Origin: Phymorhynchus buccinoides
Taxonomy: Eukaryota > Mollusca > Gastropoda > Neogastropoda > Raphitomidae
Length of the DNA stretch: 64,000 bases
NCBI GenBank assembly: GCA_017654935.2
Contig: CM065680.1
Location: 35,236,489 to 35,300,488, forward strand
Direction of reading: 5' to 3'
Shown: positions 1 through 11,130 of the stretch, piece after piece
How positions within the stretch are numbered: position 1 is the first letter of the stretch
Layout: each line of letters begins with the position of its first letter
Translations under genes and position numbers: made by a program
Notes under the pieces: generated by a model
Told to the model about the DNA's origin: nothing
What the model saw: only the letters and a program-made list of their open reading frames with translations
The model's database searches: none

Positions 1-575
1 GTGAACAATCTAATAATAACACAACAAAATGCAAAAATATGTGTAAATTGTTAGAATTCAGCTGGATAAAAAGACTACTTATAATTTTTTTTAATTGTAC
101 AAGTCATTGAAAAGAACATGAATAATTGTAATGCGTAGGGGCTGATTTCTTTAAAAAAAATGAAATTGTAATGTAGATTTGGGCCAAAGAATCATCTCAT
201 ACAGAGCAAAAACCAAACAAAGGAAAAAACTTTCGAAGTCTGTAAGCTGCACACAAAATCAGCTGGGCATGGATTCTTAGTTATTGCAATGCATGGAAGT
301 TATGTTACTGTGACTTGAAGTCTACCCTCGTCAGTAAGTTTGTTTTTAAATGCAGTCTTCCAAAGTCTTACCATTGAATGATTGATAATGCACAATAGTG
401 CCAAAAGAAGATTTGTTCAGTGCTTACAAAGCTAAGGCTTGGAAGTGCAGACTCCAATGCCTTATAATGTATATTTATATTTATGTGGAGAGACTTAAGG
501 TTTTTATCTGTACTGTGACACGCACCTGCATTGCTCATTGCATCAGTCAGTGCTTGTTGTTGAATGAAAGGGTCG
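1..575. other. Non-coding, no feature recognised
   Basis: AT-rich sequence with short A and T runs. The open frames here are short and lack coding character. No repeat, RNA gene or splice-flanked exon was recognised. Confidence 0.5.
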
Positions 576-930
576 TAAAGGCCTTCGCACACTAGCATCA
601 GGCGTCAATTGTTTCTCAGAGCAACGCCTTGACGCGTTGACGCCTGCATCACAGCACACATTTCGGGTTCGAGCAAGTCTGCCATTTTTTGTCTTCAATC
701 AGAGTTATGGTCCTTCCGTCCATTGTGATTGGCTAGTTTTACGATATCTGCGATCTTGAGCATCAAAATTAGGGCCGGTTCTATTCTCGAGCAACAAAAA
801 ATTGCGCAGCTACGCATAAAAAATCCTGCCGCGCCGCGAATCTCACACGCAAGTGGCGCATCAAACTGCGCCTTGCAGCAAAAAATCACAGCGATCTCGA
901 GATCTTGACGCTAGTGTACGAAGCCCTTAA
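576..930. mobile_element. TAA-flanked MITE (PIF/Harbinger-like)
   Basis: The ends form an imperfect terminal inverted repeat. The left end reads AGGCCTTCGCACACTAGC (from 579) and the right end, read in reverse, AGGGCTTCGTACACTAGC (to 927). A direct TAA flanks both sides (576-578 and 928-930), which matches the 3-bp TWA target duplication typical of PIF/Harbinger elements. The 349-bp interior has no transposase frame, so the element is non-autonomous. It ends four bases before the duplicated hexamer of the next transposon (935). The superfamily call is inferred from target length and sequence only. Confidence 0.6.
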
Positions 931-934
931 CAGA

Positions 935-1759
935 CCTAGGCAGACCTGTTTACCATTCCGATTTAGCCGGAATTATTCCGGAAATTTGCTAAAATTCCGG
1001 GTAAAATAGTAAATTCCAGGTGAACGCTGAAAATTCTGGATTTCGAAAAAACGTCTATTATTTGTTTCCGTTCGTAGTAAAAGACGCAAGGGTTGACCGA
1101 AACGTGTACCTAACACACTACGTCATCAGAAAAGGGGTTGTGCTTGACGTCACATGCATTAAATGCTGCATTTTCATTGGTTAAAGGGGTGAAATAATGT
1201 TTTTATTTTGGTCGATCTATTTCGGGACTGAGCAAATGGCGGTCAGACTTTTACTGTCGATTCGAAGAGCTTTCCAGGCAGTTTTTTTAATGGTAGAGAT
1301 TGTAAGTAGGGCTTGAAATGAGTCAATTTAGATTATATTATCACTGGAAAATACGATGATGTGAGAATTTTGAAGTTTTCAACGGAAAATGAAGTGAAAA
1401 TTGAGCGCGATGGCGCCGAGTTGCAACTTCGCATCCGGCGATCCGTGGCTGAGTGATTTTTCTCTGTCCGATCGTGGACATTTCCAGGTATTTTGCTTTT
1501 TCCAGATTCTTTTATACTAAAATTTACTAAGAATTAGTGACTGAATTTACTAATAAAACTTTTCTGGCGAAATTGAGCCAAGAAATCATCACAATATTGA
1601 AAATCGACGCCGATGTTCGCGGAAAGGAGAAGAAGAAGAAACCGCTTTATCACGAGTCGTGTACAGATCATGTGAATTCCGGTTTTTGTTCTCAAATTCC
1701 GGGTTTTTGTGTGGCAAATTCCGGGTTTTTCATTATAAGGGTAAACAGGTCTGCCTAGG
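935..1759 (+). mobile_element. DNA transposon with 6-bp TSD, copy 1
   Basis: An 813-bp element (941-1753) bounded by inverted repeats CAGACCTGTTTACC (941-954) and GGTAAACAGGTCTG (1740-1753), flanked by the direct hexamer CCTAGG (935-940, 1754-1759). A second copy at 6801-7576 has a different flanking hexamer, so the hexamer is a true target duplication. Both ends carry several short AATTCCGG-type motifs just inside the TIR (about 956-1040 and 1676-1725), which could be transposase-binding sites. Two short reading segments are shared with copy 2: one from an ATG at 1410 (MAPSCNFAS...) up to a possible GT donor at 1498, and one at 1537-1650 rich in lysine. No full transposase is present, so this is probably a deletion derivative. 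Six-base duplications are described for Dada and IS3EU superfamilies; the class is not proven. Confidence 0.8.
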
Positions 1760-4700
1760 AAACTGATGATGTAAGGGAGATAATTATTGTAGTGTTAGGA
1801 AGATTGCTGTTTGGTACCACCAGGCCCTGCATGAGTTAGTCTGTTTTACATCTCAGATTTTGTGTTTTAGACACACTCACGACTACAGAGTAAGAATGTC
1901 CCTTCTTGTTTTGTTGCCTGTTTTAAAAGAAAGGGGGCTAATGATAAATTAGATTAATAGCTATGTACACAGAATTTTTTGGTAGGCCAACATACTGAAA
2001 CTTTCTCTATTTTGAATATAACATTTTTATTGTCTTTCTTTTTTATTTCCCCCATATCGTGTAGCCTTTAATTTGGAGTTTTTAATTTTTTTGGGGGGTG
2101 CAAATTTTATTTGAAATAATTTTGATTTCAAAATGCGATATTTCATGAACTTTTAATCAAATCACAGCTTGTTATGATATACAGGCTAAAGGGTAGTATG
2201 TATACCAGGCACAGTTCTTTCTTTAGACTCGCTGTTTAATTCTTCTTTTTTTAAAATTGCTAATTTGGGAGAAGTATTGTTCCAGTTATTGTTACCTCTT
2301 TTACAGTATGGATTGGTTTCCGAGGTTCCCATTCAATGAAGTGACATATTAGATAATGTATTTCGATCTGTAGTGAACGTAACAATGGAAACAGTTTAAT
2401 ATTTCATGTTGGTATTTTGTACCAATGTATTATTTGTGTCATTTCTTTTGCACAATTGCAGGCATTATGTGATCACATTTTGTGCGCTTTAAGCTGCATC
2501 AGACAAATGTGTTCAGATTTGATTTTCTCTGTCAACATCTCTCTCTTTCTTTCTCTATTTTTCAGTACTAACTTTGTTATTTAATTTGTAAATGTGATAC
2601 AAATTTTTGGATGAAATTATGTGTATATTTGAACATGTTAAAGAACTATATTTTTTTTGGTGGAGGATCTAAAAGCTTTTATTATTACTTTATTGTGTAG
2701 CATGCTATAAAACATGACCTATACTAGTGCTTTGTGATCACCCCACCCCACCCCTGCCTCAATTTTAACCCCTTTTGCCATATTTTTAATAAATATGGTT
2801 TTGAACTTTTCCATTTCATTTGTGATTTAGAGTTTCTAAGAAAATCTTGGATTTTTCAACATTTTTGTTTCAACTGTTAAGTTACAAATGAACTTTGACC
2901 GTGTAAAAAAAAGAAAAAAAAAGAAGTGGTGGTTCTATCTATGCTAATTAGTACAAGAGACTTAATTTTTGTCTGTTTTAATTTTGCTTTTGTCACAAAT
3001 GTTAATAGGCTTATGCTATAGAAAATATACCAAGTCTTATGCTTATTTTCATATCAGTAGTAATCATTTCTGATCATTAGCATTTTAAATTGTTTACTCC
3101 AATACTACAGATTTCTTTCATTGTCTTTTTTTCTATGCTTGCAAAAGTTATAAAAAAAAAAAAGAAGAATTAAAAAAGAATCCTGCAGTGAATTGGAAAG
3201 TGGAACATTTTACATTGTTTGATTGATGGTTTGATGTCTAGAGCATAATAATTGATGGTTTGATAGGACTGGGGCTTGATTATTTAAAAAAAAAGAAGAG
3301 TTCACAGTGTGTCTGCTGAAAATTGAAGTTAAGTATGAAAAAGAGAAAATAAACTTTGATTTAACAGGTTCATTTTTATGGGCCAAAATGATTATTCGCA
3401 TATTGTACAAATATGTGTTTGTGATGGTTTGCAATAGAATTTTAATCGTTTTATTGATTACTGGCCATGAGATGTTTCTTTCTTTCTTCTTTTTTTAGCA
3501 GAAGTCTTAAAAAATAAATTGTGGCAATAGAAGTAAAGACAATGATGTTAAGCAAAGGCAAAAAGAAAGAAGTTTCAAAACACATTTTTTGTGGGTTTTT
3601 TCGGAGTGAAATAATTTGGGTTGTTAATCAATTACTCTTATTTAATTGATAATGTATTTTGATTTGGATGTTTGTGTAGGTGGAAGGAGAAGAAGGTGAT
3701 GTGATTTTTTTTAGAAACGGTGCCAGTAGAGTATGTTACTATTTTCCCAAATGCTTTGGCCTGTTGCTGGGTTTATCCTTTTCCTAATGGTTAGCCCTTC
3801 CCCTCCCCCATCCAAATCGGAATAGTCATTCTTGTTGGATTGTGAAGTTGTTGTTGGTGGGTTTTTTAATGGGCACATAAGCATACGTATATCTCGTATG
3901 CTGATTGGTCAGAGGTATGCACACTCTGACCAAGTGAAAACGTGAGATGCGCGCCCGCCGGATTAGCCAGTTCGCGCCAGGATTCCGGAGGTGCCAGACA
4001 CAGCCAGGAGTGCTCCGTAGAATATAAGTTTTGTGTTTTAGTTATTGTCCCATCCTAAGTTGTTTAAACTTGTAAACTTGTAAAAATGGTCTAAATTCTA
4101 TGTGTCTTATTTGATATTTCTAAAGACTTATGTATGGTTTCATAACAATACTGGGGAAAGAATTAATCAGGTAGAAGTAGAAAAGATGCTAGTGTCAAAG
4201 AATGGAAGACTGTTCGGATTTGTTCCCATGTTCCAGAAAATATTTGCAGAAAACATCAAACAGGCTGCACGTTTTAGAGAGGGGGGAAGTGCGGGGGTTT
4301 CATTTTTCAACAGATTTGGTTATTATGTAACTACACATTCCCTTTTGTTTTTCCTTTAATGTAGAGGTGTGTGCCTTTCAGAAAAGTTGATGGCAAGATG
4401 TGAGTTTTTAACTTCTTGAAATCCAGAAACGATTCACAAAAATAAATAGTTTATATATAAATAGTCTTTTATTTAAATTGAAATATTTGACGGTAAAGCT
4501 ACAAATTTGTATTTGTTTTATTTCAATCAAGTTTTTGTGTCAATGATGGAAGGATCGTATTTGTTTGAATTTCAATCACATTTTCAAATTCAATCACATG
4601 TCCTGAAAATTGTATGAATTGAATTTTCTTTCCTCCTTCAAAAGTTATATTATCTCTAAAAAAAAAATCTTTGTTTACTTATTGACAGCAAAGTTGGAAA

Positions 4701-6465
4701 CGTTGAGAGAAAAATATTTTTCACATTGTGTCATAATTTTGTTTTGTACGTACTTCGGTTGAATCACAGGGTGAAAGGACTCATGTACATCTGTTAAAAT
4801 TATTCTGCCTTGATAGCGATTCAGTTGGAAGCAATAATAAAATTTAAAAAAGATGTGGCATACCCTTATAAATTAAATTTAAAAAGCTGTGGTTATTGCA
4901 TTCAGAAAGTTGTGCTTGTTTTGCATTGGTTTACAGAAATACTGAAAGGTTGTTGCTTACCTTTTTTTTTTTAAAGGTAATACTCGTGTATTATATGTAT
5001 GTACGCTTGCAAATATGATAATAATAATAATAGCCTGTCCTTATTTGTTTAATTTTGTTTATTGGGTTGTTTAATTCATACACATTATTTTCTTTGCATT
5101 AGTATTGTCAGAAATACTTGTTCTTTCTTTTACAAATGAGAGTTTCTACTCTTCTAACGTTTAGGGTGTCTTCAGTTGACATGGCTGTGTAAAAACATAA
5201 GCAAAAGTAGTAGTACAGGTAGTGTTAAACAAATTCAATAAGGTTCATGCATACTTCATTCTATTACTGTAAAACTCTTTTCGATATTATTACACCAGTT
5301 TGCAGAAGCCAAGTCAGTTTGTCTGTTTAATAAATCATATAATACATGAGCTTTCTCATAAATTATTCAGCAAATTGTGTAATGCATGTTTTGATTCTTC
5401 TATGTTTTTGCTTTGGAAACTGAAGCAGTAAAAAAGGGCATTGGCAGCTCTTCGATTGCTCTGCAGCTTTCCTTTCCCTCAATGTTGTAAATATTTTAAA
5501 ACAAAGTGGGAACTCTTTTTTTTCTTGCAGTTTTGTTTGGTTTTTAGCACAGCCATTTTTGTTTTGTTGAGCAAAGCTTTGTATTTTTCTTTATTGCAGA
5601 ATTTCTTGTTTGTATTTATTGTATGCTTCTTTTTTCTTAAGCTTTCTTCAATCTTCAGCTGTACTATATTATTGCTGTAAATATATTTTCATGCTTAAAA
5701 GTATAATGCCTTACTTTCATATACTATTTCCTTTTATTAAGCTTTAAGAGAGTTCGTCTTTGGGCTATAGATATCCGTGACTGTGTGTGGAATCACCCAC
5801 ATTGGAAATATTTTGTCAAAGATTGCAGTCACAAAGTCTACTATTCCTATCTTAACGTGCATCTTGGCTGACACGCTTTCCTTCCTTGTTTAAATTATGG
5901 ACTATTTTATGTGAATCAACACAATTACCCGTGGCATAATTGACCCAGTGGGCTTACACTTATGCCTGAACCGTTATCTCTTCATCTTTTGTCATGTTCA
6001 CTGCTGCTTTGGAGACGAGTTGTCGGAGAGGAGAGAAAGGAAGATGGTGGTATTTGTGCTGCGGTGAGCGATGTTTTTGGTCGTTACAAATTCAGTGACC
6101 TGTTAACAGTTTATGATTCTCTCCCGCGGTGGGTAACCCAAGCTTTGTTAACCATTCCCCCACCCTTGTGTGTGGCAAGTTTATGGGAAATTTAAAGATG
6201 GTGACAATTTTTTTTTTTTTAAATAAATAATTGATATGATGGGATTGTCTGCAGACAGGTTTATACTGAATGTTGAAGTAAGCAATTTGAATGAGTCCAT
6301 AAACATATGTATTGTATATATTGGATCACACTGCATGATTGGGCAAGAAGGGAGGACTTTGTTTGATAGCAATGCAGTATATCTTATTGTGGGTTGTGTG
6401 TGCTACATGATAATGGCGGCACCAAAAAAAAAGGTGATTTCAAGACAGTGAGGCATTGCGTGAAA
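1760..6465. other. T-rich non-coding stretch
   Basis: About 4.7 kb in which T clearly exceeds A on the plus strand and long CT or CA tracts are absent. Open frames are under 90 codons and not protein-like. The strand bias would fit an intron or long 3' untranslated region of a plus-strand gene lying upstream, but no exon was found. Nothing else was recognised. Confidence 0.4.
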
Positions 6466-6779
6466 GAACTGTACAGGAGGTATGCAGGATGGACCATAGA
6501 AATGGAGGCCACTGTCATGAGATGGTTTGGACTTCTCTGTGGGGTATTTGTTTAATGGATGGCACCTTGCACTGTGGCTATGTTCCCAGTTTGCAGGGAA
6601 AGCAAAAAGGAAGGGCATCGTAGAACTGTACAGGAGGTATGCAGGATGGACCATAGAAATGGAGGCCACTGTCATGAGATGGTTTGGACTTCTCTGTGGG
6701 GTATTTGTTTGGTGGATGGCAACTTGCACTGTGGCTATCTTCCCAGTTTGCAGGGAAAGCAAAAAGGAAGGGCATCGTA
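6466..6779. repeat. 157-bp tandem duplication
   Basis: Two near-identical head-to-tail units, 6466-6622 and 6623-6779, both starting GAACTGTACAGGAGGTATGC and ending in the AAGGGCATCGTA motif. Only a handful of substitutions separate them, so the duplication is recent. It ends just upstream of transposon copy 2. Several overlapping frames stay open through both units, but 157 is not a multiple of three, so the unit is read in different frames and is not a protein repeat. Confidence 0.9.
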
Positions 6780-6794
6780 GTCGTGATGAATTAT

Positions 6795-7582
6795 GGTTAG
6801 CAGACCTGTTTACCATTCTGGTTTAGCCGGAATTATTCCGGAAATTTGCTAAAATTCCGGGTAAAATAGTAAATTCCGGGTGAACGCTGAAAATTCCGGA
6901 TTTCGAAAAAACGTCTATTATTTGTTTCCGTTCGTAGTAAAAGACGCAAGGGTTGACCGAAACGTGTACCTAACACACTACGTCATCAGAAAAGGGATTG
7001 TGCTTGACGTCACATGCATTAAATGCTGCATTTTCATTGGTTAAAGGGGTGAAATAATGTTTTTATTTTGGTCGATCTATTTCGGGACTGAGCAAATGGC
7101 GGTCAGACTTTTACTGTCGATTCGAAGAGCTTTCCAGGCAGTTTTTTAATGGTAGAGATTGTAAGTAGGGCTTGAAATGAGTCAATTTAGATTATATTAT
7201 CACTGGAAAATACGATGATGTGAGAATTTTGAAGTTTTCAACGGAAAATGAAGTGAAAATTGATCGCAATGGCGCCGAGTTGCAACTTCGCATCCGCCGA
7301 TCCGCAGCTGAGTGATTTTTCTCTGTCCGATCGTGGACATTTCCAGGTATTTTGCTTTTTCCAGCTTGTTTTATACTAAAATTTACTAAGAATTAGTGAC
7401 TGAATTTACTAATAAAACTTTTCTGGCGAAATTGAGCCAAGAAATCATCACAATATTGAAAATCGACGCCGATGTACGCGGAAAGGAGAAGAAGAAGAAA
7501 CCGATGTACAGATCATGTGAATTCCGGTTTTTGTTCTCAAATTCCGGGTTTTTCATTATAAGGGTAAACAGATCTGGGTTAG
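6795..7582 (+). mobile_element. DNA transposon with 6-bp TSD, copy 2
   Basis: A 776-bp copy (6801-7576) of the element at 941-1753, in the same orientation. Its TIRs are CAGACCTGTTTACC (6801-6814) and GGTAAACAGATCTG (right end 7576, one mismatch), and the flanking hexamer is GGTTAG on both sides (6795-6800, 7577-7582). It matches copy 1 almost base for base but lacks about 15 bp near 7504 and one of the right-end AATTCCGG units. The ATG segment at 7269 and the lysine-rich segment from 7396 are conserved. High identity implies recent transposition. Confidence 0.82.
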
Positions 7583-8610
7583 TTTTCCGATTGTCACCCA
7601 GGGGGTTTGATGTAACTATGGTTTGATTTCGTACCTAGGTGATTTGATGGTAACCGCGGTTTGTTTCTTATTTTGTCTCCAGTCTGCCATAAGAGCTCGT
7701 CTGCTCATGCCAAAGCATCTGTCAATAGATTGGTCAATCTGTGGATCGGTTTTTTTGTTTTTACATTTTAATCAGTATCACCTTTTTTTTTTAAATTTAT
7801 GCTTTCAAAATTGCTTCTCACCCTAGTATTTAGCCTTATAGTTTTTGTTTGCTTCTTTTTCCACTTTGACTGTTTTAAATTAATTCTCCACTTAGAATTT
7901 TTTTTTATTAGGGGGGGGGGGGAAGAATCGTAATAGAAAATAATTTCTATAACTCTACTGGCTGAATTCACGTGGAATGTGAAGGGTTTTTGAGACTGAA
8001 GCGAAACTTTGTGCAATGCCACAAACTGACTGCTTGTGTTATGTGAAAATGGGATCATTTTGGCAATGAAAAGAGAAAAAAAAAGCCTTAATATGAAAAC
8101 ATTACAGATGTGTGTGCTCTGTCATTTTTTTCATTTTTTTCATCCTTTAAAATTGATCATTGTTATGGAGTAGATCGTTGCTTACCGCGATTACTGTAAG
8201 GAGGAGAATGCAACTATACTACTATACTAGTAAATTGCGACGGCCATGAGTAGATTGTGTTTTATGTCAGGTATTCTTTGTTTCAGCAACTTCAACACAA
8301 GTGAATAATTCATTTATGCCCAATCATATATAATGTATCCCTCCATTGTTTTCTTTTATTTATCAGTTGGGGCTCGTTTTCAAGAACGATACTGCGATAC
8401 TATTACAATACATCTGTGGGTAAAAATGAAGTTTTAATCAGTTTCTTGGGCAATGTAATTTCATAGATACTTATTTTACTGGATAGCTTATTTTCATGCT
8501 TGATCGTGGCATTTTTGTGGTTATTGTTTAAGAATAAAAACACCAAGTTTAAAAAACAAAACAAAGGGTATGTGTATAATGTGTATATCTATCTTAGATA
8601 GTATCTACCA
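7583..8610. other. Non-coding, no feature recognised
   Basis: T-rich single-copy-looking sequence with a 12-base G run at about 7911-7922 and A/T homopolymers. No frame looks like a protein. Confidence 0.4.
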
Positions 8611-8763
8611 GGGCCTGTATTCACGTTGAGATAGCATGAGACTTAGCATGATGCTAACTTAGAAGCTCTTCCAATGTCCTATAGGATTTAATAGGACTTT
8701 TGGAAGAGCTTCTAAGTTAGCATCATGCTAAGTCTCATGCTATCTCAACGTGAATACAGGCCC
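8611..8763. mobile_element. Hairpin MITE with 63-bp arms
   Basis: A 153-bp palindrome. The left arm 8611-8673 (starting GGGCCTGTATTCACGTTGAG) is matched essentially perfectly by the reverse complement of 8701-8763, around a 27-base centre that itself contains GTCCTAT/ATAGGAC. Near-perfect arms imply recent origin or conversion. No clear target duplication was found, so the superfamily is open. If transcribed it would fold into a long double-stranded stem able to feed a small-RNA pathway. Confidence 0.8.
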
Positions 8764-9457
8764 AGGTTACATTACAAGAAACGGATGAACTTAAAAACAA
8801 ATGAATACAAATACTGGGGATGTGTATCTATGTGTATCCATTCACTACCTTACATGAAACATTTGTAACTGGCCCATGGTGTCAATATTATTAATTCAAG
8901 GTGCGGTGATGTCATTTTCATGGTACAAATGTTGCCTCAGTTTCTCTCCAGCCTTCCAGCATCCGACGTATCTGCCTGTCAGTCTGTCTTTGTGTATTTT
9001 GATCACAGGTGGCTTCAGAGTGCTGTTGTATGTGGAGCTAAGTCAGTTTTGGAATAAATCGGTTCACTACAAAAACTTGTGATTTCTTGGTTGTTCCAGG
9101 ATGTGAGATGAAAATGTCAACGACTAAAGGCCTTATGAGACCCCAGGTTGTGACTGATTTTACCAAACTTTTTCTGAGTATTAGTAACTTAATTTTTGTT
9201 CATTGTAACTTGTTATGCTCGGACAAATGGGAAAGTCTAAGAGGGCCATGAGTTTTGGACAGTTCTGTACTGCTCTTTTTCAAATCTCTCACTTGCTCTT
9301 TTTGTTGTGTCCCTGTCTGTCTCTATATCTCTCTCTCTCCATCCGCTCTCTTCTCTCAATGTGTCTTGCTTGTTTTATTGAGTGGAAAATGCGAGCAACT
9401 GTTTTTCATAGCAGCCCTGAAGCGGTTTGACTTTGTCATGTGTGTGCGCGTGTGTCA
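8764..9457. other. Non-coding; possible polyadenylation signal
   Basis: T-rich sequence with AATAAA at 9053-9058 followed by a GT/T-rich stretch (9077-9100), an arrangement compatible with a plus-strand mRNA 3' end. This marks roughly where the T-rich, microsatellite-poor left part of the window stops. Assignment to a gene is speculative because no upstream exon is visible. Confidence 0.25.
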
Positions 9458-9690
9458 GCGACCAACCCCCTCTGCTTTTAAATCAAACCTCAAAACCCAC
9501 CTGTTTCCCCGTCATTGACGCTCTTTCTCTCTTTCCTCATCTTTCTTGCATTTTTGACCATTTCTCTAACGTGTGTGTGTGTGTTATCTTCTTGTTCATC
9601 TTTGTTTAAATGTGTTCTGAATGTTTAACGTGTGTGTGCGCTTCGATTTGATTTTTATTAAGATTTAGCGCCGTATAAAATACTGTTATG
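9458..9690 (+). mobile_element. Non-LTR retrotransposon 3' end, copy 1
   Basis: The frame ends with the peptide LLLNQTSKPTCF in one phase and SAFKSNLKTHLFPRH in another. The latter is the typical C-terminal tail of jockey/L2-like reverse-transcriptase polyproteins. The sequence is colinear with the fuller copy at 43,560-43,970, including the 3' untranslated part with GATTTAGCGCCGTATAAAAT at about 9663-9682. The 5' side is truncated, as expected for target-primed retrotransposition. Confidence 0.7.
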
Positions 9691-9818
9691 TTGTGTGTGT
9701 GTGATTTGGTCGGCCATGTGACGGTCCTTGGCGAGCAAATCTCTTAAATCAGTTCCTCTATCGGCTCTCATACACTGTAGTAGCCAACTCCCTGTCTCCG
9801 TCTCTCTGCCTCTGCCCC

Positions 9819-10223
9819 CAGCTGCAGCTCAGTTGGTAAGTCCGAGTCGCTAGCTCGTAATCCGTCAGGTTTGCAAGTGCGCGGGTTCGAACCCAGCTTG
9901 GTTCACAGTGGTGTGTGTCCTTGGGAGAGGCACTTCACTCCTATTTTTCTCACTCCACCCAGGTGTAAATGGGTACCTGACGTCAGTTGGGGAAAAAGTC
10001 CTTCGGATGAGACTTCAAAAACCGAGGTCCCGTGCGCGAATGCATGCACAAGATCTTGCGCACACGTTAAAGCCCATCCTACTATTCGGTACGAGTAGGC
10101 CGTGTGTGCCGGTGGGATGGATGACGCAAATTCACATAGCTCGCATCCTGTGCCCTGAATGAAGACCGGTGAGCACGGGACAGGATAAACATCCCCAACT
10201 GGAAGAAGAAGAACTGTTAAGTG
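9819..10223 (+). mobile_element. tRNA-derived SINE with conserved central domain
   Basis: The tRNA-like head carries an A box (AGCTCAGTTGG, about 9826-9836) and a perfect B box GGTTCGAACCC (9884-9894), the internal RNA polymerase III promoter. Downstream, 9915-9980 contains the GGCACTTCACTCC...CACTCCACCCAGGTGTAAATGGGTACC block. This resembles the conserved central domains of marine invertebrate SINEs (Nin/Deu-type superfamilies); the exact family is not assignable by eye. The tail ends in GAA repeats (10202-10212). TCTGCCCC occurs directly at 9811-9818 and 10224-10231 and is a plausible target-site duplication. It would be mobilised in trans by a LINE. Confidence 0.85.
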
Positions 10224-10771
10224 TCTGCCCCACCTCCCCTCACTACTAGTGAGTGTATCACTGTGTGTGTGTTAGTGCGTGTGGCGCAGGAATACATTCT
10301 TGGTTAGGTCAGCTAGTGATTCAGACTGTTCCCTTGGGTCAAATTAAAGCCCGGAAATAAGGCTCATAGCTCAATTAGTTGAGCTTCTTTGAATTAGTTT
10401 AATTACCCCCATGTGCGCATGACATTTCATAATGATATCCACAGACTTGTATGCACGTAAACACGCCATTTAGCCACGTTTCTTGCCTTATAGTACACTA
10501 GAACAAAGCGTTGTTTGGTTATTTTGTACACTTTAGTGCGACGATATAGCACACCAGTGTTACATCCTATGTGGATGACTGATAGTGTTTGTTTTTTTGT
10601 TTTTAAAGTGTTGATCCAAATGTAGTGTAGGAACATAGGATTTCAACACGTGGACGTATAGATCATTTTACAGGACAAATGTGCTAGTGAGAGAGAGAGA
10701 GAGTCTGCGCCTGCGCAGGTATAATTATAGATGTGTGTTTGTGTTTGTGGTCCGTTTCAAAACAGATTTGC

Positions 10772-10840
10772 ATAATAATAATAATGAGAATTTATTTGTG
10801 CTTATTCTTAAATAAGCCCTAAGCGCTTACAAAAATACAT
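10772..10840 (-). mobile_element. Possible LINE/SINE 3' tail
   Basis: Read on the minus strand, the sequence contains GTAAGCGCTTAGGGC followed by A/T-rich sequence and ends in (ATT)n. This resembles the AGCGCTT-containing 3' ends with trinucleotide tails of L2-like retroposons. It is short and unaligned, so this is tentative. Confidence 0.3.
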
Positions 10841-10902
10841 AAATAACCCCAAAAGCAGTAGAAATATACAAACGTCAAAAAATATTTGTTTTGCGCGCAA
10901 AT

Positions 10903-10922
10903 GCACACGCGCACGCGCACGC

Positions 10923-10964
<42 letters not shown>

Positions 10965-11081
10965 TTCTTCGACAATTGTTCCTTTTTGAGTGTGCAAAAC
11001 ACCCCTTTAAATGTATTCAAAGATTCCATTTCAAATGTTTTGACACCGGCGTGTGTGTGTATGTGTGTGCGCGCGCTCTCA

Positions 11082-11129
<48 letters not shown>
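10903..11129. repeat. (CA)n, (TG)n and (CA)n microsatellites
   Basis: Three alternating purine-pyrimidine tracts: 10903-10961 (CA), 11050-11077 (TG/CG) and 11083-11129 (CA). The TG and CA tracts face each other across a few bases and could form a hairpin. The frames through them encode only Thr-His or Cys-Val repeats. Confidence 0.95.

Positions 11130-11130
<1 letters not shown>

Noticed and set aside
6527..6826. 99-codon frame over the 157-bp duplication
   Set aside because: The duplicated unit is not a multiple of three and is read in different phases; a chance frame.
9819..9900. A functional tRNA gene at the SINE head
   Set aside because: A and B boxes are present, but acceptor-stem pairing is not evident and the sequence runs into a SINE body with target duplications.
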